A stretch of DNA of 5,757 nucleotides from Bacillota bacterium (GTDB lineage: Bacteria; Bacillota; Clostridia; Clostridiales; Clostridiaceae), in assembly GCA_023445445.1 (NCBI GenBank), contig JAEXLD010000013.1:1-5757 (forward strand). Direction: 5' to 3'. The notes under the pieces were generated by a model. It worked only from the letters and a program-made list of their open reading frames with translations, ran no database searches and had not been told where the DNA came from. Both the position numbers and the translations under genes were made by a program. This document shows, piece after piece, positions 1-5,443 of the stretch (positions are counted from its first letter, which is position 1; each line of letters begins with the position of its first letter).

Positions 1-1
1 A

Positions 2-2266
2 TTTAAAACATTAATAGCTTTAAAAACTAGAAATGCAATTATAATTTCTCCACATCCAAGAGCAAAAAAAGCTACAATTGAAGCAGCTAAGATAGTTTTA
101 GAAGCTGCAGTTAAAGCGGGAGCTCCAGAAGGAATTATAGGATGGATAGATGAACCGTCTGTAGAATTATCTCAAAATGTAATGAGAGAATCAGATATAA
201 TACTAGCAACAGGTGGTCCAGCAATGGTTAAGGCTGCATATTCATCAGGAAGACCAGCTTTAGGAGTTGGTGCAGGTAATACACCAGCAATTATAGATGA
301 AACTGCTCATATAAAAATGGCCGTAAACTCAATTCTTCTTTCTAAAACTTTTGATAATGGAGTTATTTGTGCATCAGAACAATCATTAGTGGTATTAGAA
401 CAAGTATATGATGAAGTTAAAAAGGAATTAAGCGAAAGAGGAGCTTATATTCTAAAGGGTGAAGAAGTAGATAAGGTTAGAGGTATTATATTAAATGAAA
501 AAGGTGGATTAAATGCTAATATAGTAGGCCAATCAGCTTATAAAATTGCTGAAATGGCAGGAATTAACATTCCGGCTTCAGCTAAGGTATTAATTGGAGA
601 AGTAGAATCAGTAGAGTTAGAAGAACCATTCTCACATGAAAAATTATCACCAATTTTAGCTATGTATAAAGTTAAATCTTATGAAGAAGCTTTACAAAAA
701 GCAGGAAGATTAATTGAATTAGGTGGTATGGGTCATACATCAATTCTATATACTGATCAAGTTAAATGCAGAGATAGAATATTAGAATTTGGTGAAAAGA
801 TGAAAACAGCTAGAACTCTTATAAATATGCCAGCATCACAAGGAGCTATAGGTGATATATTTAACTTTAAATTAGCACCATCACTTACTCTTGGATGTGG
901 ATCATGGGGAGGAAATTCAGTTTCTGAAAATGTTGGTCCTAAGCATTTAATTAACATCAAGAGTATAGCTGAGAGGAGAGAAAATATGCTTTGGTTTAGA
1001 GTTCCAGAAAAAGTTTACTTCAAATATGGATGTTTACCAGTTGCTCTAGAAGAATTAAAAGATATGGGTAAAAAGAAAGCCTTTATAGTAACTGATAAGG
1101 TGTTATTCGATATGGGATATACTAATAAAGTAACAGAAGTTTTAGAAAGTAACGGAATACAATTTAAAATATTCTCAGATGTAGAACCAGACCCAACACT
1201 TAGATGTGCAAAAGCAGGAGCAAAAGAAATGCTAGATTTCAATCCAGATGTAATAATTGCATTAGGTGGTGGATCAGCTATGGATGCTGCAAAGATTATG
1301 TGGGTTATGTATGAACATCCAGAAGTTAACTTCCATGATTTAGCTATGACATTTATGGATATAAGAAAGAGAATATATAAATTCCCTACTATGGGTAATA
1401 AAGCTATGATGGTATCTATAGCAACATCAGCAGGTACAGGTTCAGAAGTAACTCCATTTGCTGTTATTACAGATGAAACTTCAGGTGTTAAATATCCACT
1501 TGCAGATTATGAACTAACTCCTGATATGGCAATAGTAGATGCTGAACTTATGATGACATCTCCAAAAGGGTTAACAGCATGTGCAGGTATAGATGTATTA
1601 GTTCACTCAATTGAAGCATATGTATCAATAATGGCTTCAGAATACACTAATGGATTAGCATTAGAAGCTATTAGATTAGTATTTAAATATTTACCAGATG
1701 CATACAATGAAGGAACTACTAATGTGAAAGCAAGAGAAAAGATGGCTCATGCATCATGTATGGCTGGTATGGCATTCTCAAATGCCTTCTTAGGAGTAAC
1801 ACATTCAATGGCTCATAAATTAGGTGCATTCCATCACTTACCACATGGTATGGCTAATGCATTATTAATGAATGAAGTTATTAGATTTAATGCAGCAGAT
1901 GCACCTACTAAACAAGCTGCTTTTGCTCAATACAAATACCCAAATGCGGCATGGAGATATGCAAGAATTGCTGATCATCTTGGTTTAGGTGGAAATAGTG
2001 AAGAAGAAAAAGTTGAATTATTGATAAAGGCTGTTGAAGAATTACAAGCCAAATTAAATATGCCTAAGACAATAAAAGAAGCAGGGGTTTCTGAAACTAA
2101 ATTCTATGAAACTATAGATGAAATGGTTGAGCAAGCTTTTGATGATCAATGTACAGGAGCTAACCCAAGATATCCATTGATGAGTGAATTAAAAGAAATG
2201 TACATTAATGCTTATGAAGGTCCTAAGGTAAAAGAAGTAAAAAAAATATCAAAGAAAAATAAATAA
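2..2266 (+). CDS. adhE: Bifunctional aldehyde/alcohol dehydrogenase AdhE, 5'-truncated by window edge
   Basis: Cytoplasmic two-domain enzyme that reduces acetyl-CoA to acetaldehyde (N-terminal CoA-acylating aldehyde dehydrogenase) and then to ethanol (C-terminal iron alcohol dehydrogenase), reoxidising two NADH in fermentation. The frame is open from base 2 to the TAA at 2264-2266, giving 754 codons. Compared with E. coli AdhE (891 aa), about 120 N-terminal residues are missing. The ATG at 182 is internal, because homologous sequence continues upstream of it (for example SPHPRAKKAT and GWIDEPSVELS). Visible elements are the catalytic cysteine in FDNGVICASEQ (Cys codon 368-370), the interdomain segment ENMLW (about 980-994), the ADH nucleotide motif GGGSAMDAAK (from 1265), and four Fe ligands matching family positions: Asp (1592), His (1604), His (1802) and His (1844). 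The C-terminus is a lysine-rich tail. No defect is visible. The gene is probably monocistronic given the terminator that follows. Its promoter, where Rex control would be expected, lies outside the window. Confidence 0.98.
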   Translation, partial: FKTLIALKTRNAIIISPHPRAKKATIEAAKIVLEAAVKAGAPEGIIGWIDEPSVELSQNVMRESDIILATGGPAMVKAAYSSGRPALGVGAGNTPAIIDETAHIKMAVNSILLSKTFDNGVICASEQSLVVLEQVYDEVKKELSERGAYILKGEEVDKVRGIILNEKGGLNANIVGQSAYKIAEMAGINIPASAKVLIGEVESVELEEPFSHEKLSPILAMYKVKSYEEALQKAGRLIELGGMGHTSILYTDQVKCRDRILEFGEKMKTARTLINMPASQGAIGDIFNFKLAPSLTLGCGSWGGNSVSENVGPKHLINIKSIAERRENMLWFRVPEKVYFKYGCLPVALEELKDMGKKKAFIVTDKVLFDMGYTNKVTEVLESNGIQFKIFSDVEPDPTLRCAKAGAKEMLDFNPDVIIALGGGSAMDAAKIMWVMYEHPEVNFHDLAMTFMDIRKRIYKFPTMGNKAMMVSIATSAGTGSEVTPFAVITDETSGVKYPLADYELTPDMAIVDAELMMTSPKGLTACAGIDVLVHSIEAYVSIMASEYTNGLALEAIRLVFKYLPDAYNEGTTNVKAREKMAHASCMAGMAFSNAFLGVTHSMAHKLGAFHHLPHGMANALLMNEVIRFNAADAPTKQAAFAQYKYPNAAWRYARIADHLGLGGNSEEEKVELLIKAVEELQAKLNMPKTIKEAGVSETKFYETIDEMVEQAFDDQCTGANPRYPLMSELKEMYINAYEGPKVKEVKKISKKNK

Positions 2267-2284
2267 TTATAACTAATAAAGCAG

Positions 2285-2336
2285 GCTGTATCAGATTAAT
2301 TTTATAAAATTAATTAGATACAGCTCTTTTATTTTT
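2285..2336 (+). terminator. Intrinsic terminator of adhE
   Basis: A long hairpin begins 18 bp after the adhE stop. The outer arms are GCTGTATC (2285-2292) and GATACAGC (2317-2324). The inner arms are ATTAATTTTA (2295-2304) and TAAAATTAAT (2305-2314), a perfect palindrome, separated from the outer arms by one A/A mismatch and one possible G-U pair. A T-rich tract (2325-2336) follows directly. The upstream flank lacks a comparable A-run, so it looks mainly + strand directed. It should isolate adhE from the genes downstream. Confidence 0.92.
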
Positions 2337-2343
2337 AAATTTA

Positions 2344-2374
2344 TAAACAAAATCATAGTCTTTTATGGTATATT
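2344..2374 (+). promoter_or_regulatory. Probable extended -10 promoter for first lipoprotein gene
   Basis: TATATT (2369-2374) is preceded by TGG (2366-2368), giving a TG-N extended -10 element. The only -35 candidate is a weak TAAACA (2344-2349) at a long 19-bp spacing, so recognition would rest mainly on the extended -10. A very similar arrangement precedes the second lipoprotein gene (TAAACA, then CTTTTTTATGATATTAT), which supports the call. The distance from the TG to the start codon is 51 bp here and 55 bp there. This is a prediction from pattern only. Confidence 0.5.
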
Positions 2375-2416
2375 CTAATATATAATTAATAAAATATTAG
2401 ATAAAATGGAGGGTTT

Positions 2417-2917
2417 ATGAAAAAAAGTATAGTTATTTTAATGCTAATTATAAGCATTTTTGCTGTAAGTTGCTCAAGCAAAGAAAGTGATTTTAGTAAA
2501 AGTAATAAAACTAAAATTAAGGATACTATAGATTTAGTGCTATCATACGAAAAGGGTTATGATGATACTATAAAAAAACATATTAGTGAGGATAACTTTT
2601 ATGGCTCTAATTTCTATGAGTTTTATACAATGTATGTTGGTAAAGTAGAAATTAAAAATTATAAAAGTAAAATAATTAATATAAATGAAGATGCAGGGAA
2701 ATATCTAGCTACTATTTTAATTGATATAAAAGCTTTAGCAGATGGGGCTCATACTCATGATGATGGAACTGTACATCAAAGTGCACACGAAATTAATGGT
2801 GAAGATATACCTGTAGAATTTACACTTGTTGAAAAAGAAGGGGAATTTTTTATCGAAGGATTTACAGCCTATGAAAACCTTGAAAAGGCTAAAGAATTAA
2901 ATGAAGGCTTTAGATAG
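2417..2917 (+). CDS. Predicted small lipoprotein with His/Asp motif, paralogue 1 (function unknown)
   Basis: A 166-residue protein whose family I do not recognise. It has a lipoprotein signal peptide: MKK, a hydrophobic stretch (residues 5-17), and AVSC with the lipidated Cys at 19. Alanine at -3 is less usual than leucine but acceptable. A short Ser/Lys-rich linker follows. It should be anchored on the outer face of the cytoplasmic membrane. The mature part has a probable N-terminal helix (33-55), a Tyr/Phe-rich segment (61-73), alternating hydrophobic residues suggesting beta strands (77-107 and 131-149), and a charged C-terminal tail (152-166). Between the strands lies HTHDDGTVH (residues 112-120), followed by His124, a plausible metal-binding loop. 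The size and helix-plus-strands pattern recall NTF2-like lipoproteins, but that is only an impression. The start follows GGAGGG (2408-2413) at a slightly short spacing. It has its own promoter and terminator. The next gene is a paralogue, about 60% identical over the mature part. Confidence 0.85.
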   Translation: MKKSIVILMLIISIFAVSCSSKESDFSKSNKTKIKDTIDLVLSYEKGYDDTIKKHISEDNFYGSNFYEFYTMYVGKVEIKNYKSKIININEDAGKYLATILIDIKALADGAHTHDDGTVHQSAHEINGEDIPVEFTLVEKEGEFFIEGFTAYENLEKAKELNEGFR

Positions 2918-2954
2918 GGTTTATAATAAGTGAAATAAGTGTAGTTTATTTATT

Positions 2955-2988
2955 AAGAGAATACATTTTTGTATTCTCTTTTTTATTT
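2955..2988 (+). terminator. Intrinsic terminator after first lipoprotein gene
   Basis: A perfect 10-bp stem, AAGAGAATAC (2955-2964) with GTATTCTCTT (2971-2980), encloses a 6-nt loop and runs into TTTTATTT. It lies 37 bp after the lipoprotein stop codon. It separates the two paralogues into different transcripts despite their adjacency. Confidence 0.92.
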
Positions 2989-2990
2989 AA

Positions 2991-3022
2991 TAAACATAGA
3001 AATGACTTTTTTATGATATTAT
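2991..3022 (+). promoter_or_regulatory. Probable extended -10 promoter for second lipoprotein gene (and perhaps rarA)
   Basis: TATTAT (3017-3022) is preceded by TGA (3014-3016), an extended -10 element. TAAACA (2991-2996) is a weak -35 candidate at 20 bp. The CTTTT..ATG-N-TAT layout is shared with the promoter of the first paralogue. It begins just after the terminator of the preceding gene, so it should be the first promoter for the second lipoprotein gene. No terminator is visible before rarA, so it may also feed rarA. Confidence 0.5.
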
Positions 3023-3068
3023 TTATATATGTATTTATTAAAGATTATTTTACTATATGGAGGAATAA

Positions 3069-3578
3069 ATGAAAAAGAATATTTTAAAAGTTATGCTAAT
3101 TATAATTATTAGTATAGTAATAACAGGTTGCCAAAGTAAATCAAAGAATTTGAAAAGCAAAGAGGAAGATAAGATAAAAGATACTATAGACTTAGTATTA
3201 TCCTATGAAAAAGGTTATGATGATACTATGAGAAAACATATAAGTGAGAAAAACTTCTATGTGTGTAATTATGCGGAGTTTTACTCTAAATATATTGGAA
3301 AAGTAGATATTAAGGATTATGAAAGTGAAATTGTTAGTATAAGAGAGGAGCAAGGCAGATATGTTATTTGTATGACATTAAATATTACAGCTGTATCATT
3401 AGAAGTACATCAACATGATGACGGAAGTGTTCATGAAGAAGGTAGTGATGAAGCTGTTGGAGAAGATGTGCCAGTGGAAATTATATTAAAAGAAAGAAAT
3501 GGAGAGCTTTATGTAGAAGGCTTTACAGAATATGAAAATCTTGAAAAAGCTAAAGAATTAAACGAAGGATTTAAATAG
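3069..3578 (+). CDS. Predicted small lipoprotein with His/Asp motif, paralogue 2 (function unknown)
   Basis: A 169-residue paralogue of the preceding lipoprotein. The signal peptide has Lys2-Lys3, a long Ile/Val-rich core (residues 5-18), and a clear lipobox ITGC with the lipidated Cys at 21. From residue 35 on it aligns with paralogue 1 with one single-residue gap, and I count about 81 identities in roughly 135 positions. The strongest conservation is in residues 35-53 (19 of 19 identical) and the C-terminal tail YENLEKAKELNEGF. The loop reads HQHDDGSVH (114-122) and continues into an acidic stretch, whereas paralogue 1 has an extra His there. ATG 3069 is placed by GGAGG (3059-3063) with 5-nt spacing. 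The gene ends 28 bp before rarA with no hairpin between, so co-transcription with rarA is likely. The function is unknown; a metal-binding or envelope-sensing role is speculation from the conserved histidines. Confidence 0.85.
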   Translation: MKKNILKVMLIIIISIVITGCQSKSKNLKSKEEDKIKDTIDLVLSYEKGYDDTMRKHISEKNFYVCNYAEFYSKYIGKVDIKDYESEIVSIREEQGRYVICMTLNITAVSLEVHQHDDGSVHEEGSDEAVGEDVPVEIILKERNGELYVEGFTEYENLEKAKELNEGFK

Positions 3579-3606
3579 AACTTTGTAAACAAAAAGAGGT
3601 GATTAA

Positions 3607-4860
3607 ATGAAACCATTAGCAGAAGTAATGAGGCCCCAGAAATTAGAAGATTTTATAGGACAAAAAAATATACTAGGTAAAGGAAAACCTTTATATAATT
3701 TAATTGTAAGTAAAAGAATACCTAATTGTATTCTTTATGGACCACCTGGTACTGGGAAAACAACCTTGGCAAATATTATGGCTAATTATAGTGATAGAAA
3801 ATTTTATAAATTAAATGCAACAACTGCATCAGTTAAGGATATTCAAGAAATCACTGAAAGTCTAGATAATTTACTTAATTATAATGGAGTAGTCATATAT
3901 ATAGATGAATTGCAACATTTTAGTAAGAAACAACAGCAAGCGCTTTTAGAATTTATAGAAAATGGAAGAGTAACATTAATAGCTAGTACTACAGAAAATC
4001 CTTATTTTGCTATTCATAAAGCAATATTAAGTAGATGTAATATATTTCAATTTCAATCACTAACTATAGAAGAAACTATTGAAGGATTAGAAAAGGCAAT
4101 AAAAAGGTTAATAAAGGATGGAACAGAAGTAGAGTATACTATAGATGCATTAAAATATATTTCAGAGATTTCACAGGGAGATTATAGAAAAGCTTATAAT
4201 ATATTAGAACTTGCTATTAATTCTCAATTAAATAAAGTTAAAAACATTAATATTGAGTATATAGAAAGTTTAAATCAGTCTCACATAAGAGCAGATACTA
4301 GTGGGGATGAATATTATAATTTTTTGAGTGCTCTTCAAAAGAGTATAAGAGGAAGTGATGCTGATGCAGCAGTTCATTATTTAGCAAGATTAATTAAGTC
4401 AGGAAATCTTCAAGCTATATTAAGAAGAATTTCTGTTATTGCAGCAGAGGACATAGGTCTTGCTCATCCTAGTGCCCTTACTGTAATAAATTCTGGAATT
4501 GAGCTAGCACTAAAGGTTGGACTTCCTGAAGCTTCATTAATTTTATCTGAATTAGTAATATACCTTGCAACTTTACCTAAATCTAATAGTGCTTATATGG
4601 CAATATCTAAAGCTATGGCCGATTTGGAAAATAAAAACATAGGAGATGTGCCAAAACATTTAAAAGATGCTCACTATTCTGGAGCAAAAAACTTAGGAGT
4701 TGGAGGTTATAAATATCCTCACGATTATGAAAATAATTATGTAAATCAACAATATTTACCGGATATTTTAGAAGGAACAAAATATTATAATCCACAAAAT
4801 AATAAATATGAAAATAGTATAAAAACTTATTGGGATAATATAAAAAATAATAAATTATAA
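3607..4860 (+). CDS. rarA: Replication-associated recombination AAA+ ATPase RarA/MgsA
   Basis: Cytoplasmic AAA+ ATPase of the RarA/MgsA (WRNIP1/Mgs1) family, related to clamp-loader ATPases and acting at stalled replication forks. At 417 residues it is close to family length. Visible elements are the entry motif MRPQKLEDFIGQ (8-19), Walker A GPPGTGKT (45-52), Walker B VVIYIDE (95-101), sensor 1 STTEN (127-131), the arginine finger in LSR (Arg143), sensor 2 in GDYRKA (Arg194), the C-terminal oligomerisation region (about 235-345, including AEDIGLAHP and LPKSNSAY), and the closing GGYKYPHDY and KYYNPQNNKYE motifs. Two features are unusual. It starts almost directly at the PLAEVMRP motif without the roughly 10-15-residue leader seen in E. 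coli RarA, and the usual DEIHRF after Walker B reads DELQHF. The start is fixed by AGGTG (3597-3601). It corresponds by position to B. subtilis yrvN, upstream of the Rrf2 regulator. Confidence 0.95.
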   Translation: MKPLAEVMRPQKLEDFIGQKNILGKGKPLYNLIVSKRIPNCILYGPPGTGKTTLANIMANYSDRKFYKLNATTASVKDIQEITESLDNLLNYNGVVIYIDELQHFSKKQQQALLEFIENGRVTLIASTTENPYFAIHKAILSRCNIFQFQSLTIEETIEGLEKAIKRLIKDGTEVEYTIDALKYISEISQGDYRKAYNILELAINSQLNKVKNINIEYIESLNQSHIRADTSGDEYYNFLSALQKSIRGSDADAAVHYLARLIKSGNLQAILRRISVIAAEDIGLAHPSALTVINSGIELALKVGLPEASLILSELVIYLATLPKSNSAYMAISKAMADLENKNIGDVPKHLKDAHYSGAKNLGVGGYKYPHDYENNYVNQQYLPDILEGTKYYNPQNNKYENSIKTYWDNIKNNKL

Positions 4861-4909
4861 AGGGCACTATATTAAGTATTATTATAGTATTTAGAAAGTG
4901 GTAATATTA
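4861..4909 (+). other. Region after rarA: no clear terminator
   Basis: The 49 bp between the rarA stop and the -35 element hold only a weak possible hairpin, ACTATA (4866-4871) with TATAGT (4883-4888) around an 11-nt loop, without a following T-run. It is not a convincing terminator, so transcription from rarA may continue into the regulator operon. Confidence 0.45.
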
Positions 4910-4938
4910 TTGACAAGAATTAAGTGGTTTGATAATAT
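4904..4938. promoter_or_regulatory. Inverted repeat flanking the iscR promoter, possible operator
   Basis: ATATTAT (4904-4910) and ATAATAT (4932-4938) form a perfect 7-bp inverted repeat 21 bp apart. One arm touches the -35 element and the other covers the -10 region. Rrf2/IscR proteins repress by binding dyads of about 25 bp over their own promoters, so this is where an operator would be expected. The arms are purely A/T in an A/T-rich region, so chance is a real alternative, and no recognised IscR consensus was matched. Confidence 0.3.
4910..4938 (+). promoter_or_regulatory. Sigma-A-type promoter of the regulator-desulfurase operon
   Basis: A perfect -35 TTGACA (4910-4915) is followed by TAATAT (4933-4938) at 17 bp or by GATAAT (4931-4936) at 15 bp; which is the true -10 cannot be settled by eye. 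It is the best consensus promoter in the window and lies 51 bp before the regulator's start codon. The 128-bp gap after rarA (4861-4988) holds no convincing terminator, so some readthrough from rarA is possible in addition. Confidence 0.75.
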
Positions 4939-4988
4939 ATATGAGGTAAATACAAGTAAAATGGTCAACATTAAAAGGGGGAAGATTA

Positions 4989-5441
4989 ATGAAACTTTCT
5001 ACTAAAGGAAGGTACGGGGTCAAGGCTATGGTAGACCTTGCAATGCACTATGGAGATACCCCTGTTTCAATAAAAACAATCTCTCAAAGACAAAGTATAT
5101 CTGAATACTATTTAGAACAATTATTTTCACCTTTAAGAAGGGCAAAACTTATAAAAAGTATAAGAGGAGCTCAAGGGGGATATGTTTTAAATAGGGCACC
5201 AATAGATATTACAGTAGCAGATATTATGTATGTTCTTGAAGGGCCTGTAGAAATAGCGGAATGTATTGAAGGTACTGAATGCGACAATATAGATTTTTGT
5301 GCTACTAGATTGTTATGGGAAAAAATTAAAAATAGCATTGATGAAGTAATGGAAAGCATAACACTTCAGGATATAGTTGATGATTATAATAGATTAAAAC
5401 ATGAAAGTGAATCTATTAAGTTTGTTAAGAGGAGCGAGTAA
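4989..5441 (+). CDS. iscR: Rrf2-family Fe-S-responsive regulator, IscR type
   Basis: A 150-residue winged-helix regulator of the Rrf2 family. In this family, IscR senses Fe-S cluster status with a bound [2Fe-2S] cluster and represses Fe-S assembly genes, whereas CymR controls cysteine metabolism. Visible elements are the N-terminal MKLSTKGRYGVKAM signature, the recognition-helix region SISEYYLEQLFSPLRRA (36-52, with Glu43 at the IscR selectivity position), the wing RGAQGGYVL (59-67), the LEGPVEIAE segment (83-91), and three cysteines, Cys92, Cys98 and Cys104, at exactly the E. coli IscR ligand positions. The E. coli fourth ligand, His107, is Arg107 here. Overall the backbone reads much like B. 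subtilis CymR, which lacks the cysteines and occupies the same gene position. ATG 4989 follows AGGGGG (4976-4981). It probably regulates its own promoter and the desulfurase gene that starts 2 bp downstream. Confidence 0.92.
   Translation: MKLSTKGRYGVKAMVDLAMHYGDTPVSIKTISQRQSISEYYLEQLFSPLRRAKLIKSIRGAQGGYVLNRAPIDITVADIMYVLEGPVEIAECIEGTECDNIDFCATRLLWEKIKNSIDEVMESITLQDIVDDYNRLKHESESIKFVKRSE
5429..5434 (+). promoter_or_regulatory. Ribosome binding site of the desulfurase gene, inside the iscR end
   Basis: GAGGAG lies within the last codons of the regulator gene, 9 nt before the desulfurase ATG at 5444. It fixes that start. Because only 2 bp separate the stop (5439-5441) from the ATG, ribosomes finishing the regulator could reinitiate, so the two genes are probably translationally coupled. 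Confidence 0.8.
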
Positions 5442-5443
5442 AG

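Larger units (their letters stand above)
2341..3578 (+). repeat. Tandem duplication: promoter plus lipoprotein gene, two diverged copies
   Basis: Copy A spans about 2341-2917 and copy B about 2991-3578. The similarity covers the coding regions from the Lys-Ile-Lys-Asp block onward, and apparently also the extended -10 promoter and ribosome binding site. In the conserved coding block many differences are third-position changes (for example gattta/gactta and tcatac/tcctat encoding the same residues), which indicates an older duplication kept under protein-level selection rather than a recent one. Confidence 0.7.

Noticed and set aside
182..184. ATG at 182 as the start of adhE
   Set aside because: The frame is open to base 2, and the upstream residues match the AdhE aldehyde dehydrogenase domain, so this is an internal Met of a gene cut by the window edge.
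757..1242. Two minus-strand open frames (757-960 and 1015-1242)
   Set aside because: They lie wholly inside adhE on the opposite strand, resemble no known protein, and have no clear ribosome binding site. They are shadows of the real gene.
2374..2401. 8-bp inverted repeat TCTAATAT / ATATTAGA just after the -10 of lipoprotein gene 1, as an operator
   Set aside because: No equivalent dyad occurs at the otherwise similar promoter of the second copy, and the arms are nearly all A/T. Chance is the simpler explanation.
2406..2420. Four-codon frame (ATG to TGA) overlapping the lipoprotein 1 start, as a coupled leader peptide
   Set aside because: Its ATG overlaps the ribosome binding site of the main gene and has no ribosome binding site of its own; it probably arises by chance from the ATGGAGG sequence.
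4613..4867. Minus-strand open frame over the rarA end
   Set aside because: It is a Tyr/Phe/Leu-rich translation of the AT-rich antisense strand, overlapping the conserved RarA C-terminus, with no support as a gene.
4866..4888. Hairpin after rarA as a terminator
   Set aside because: The 6-bp A/T-rich stem has an 11-nt loop and no T-run after it, so it is too weak to call.
4861..4988. T-box or other riboswitch ahead of the regulator-desulfurase operon
   Set aside because: The leader after the -10 is only about 45 nt, without T-box sequence or an antiterminator pair, so there is no room for a riboswitch.
5171..5359. Minus-strand open frame inside the regulator gene
   Set aside because: It is antisense to a clearly recognised Rrf2 coding region, with low-complexity Ser/Ile content and no start signal.
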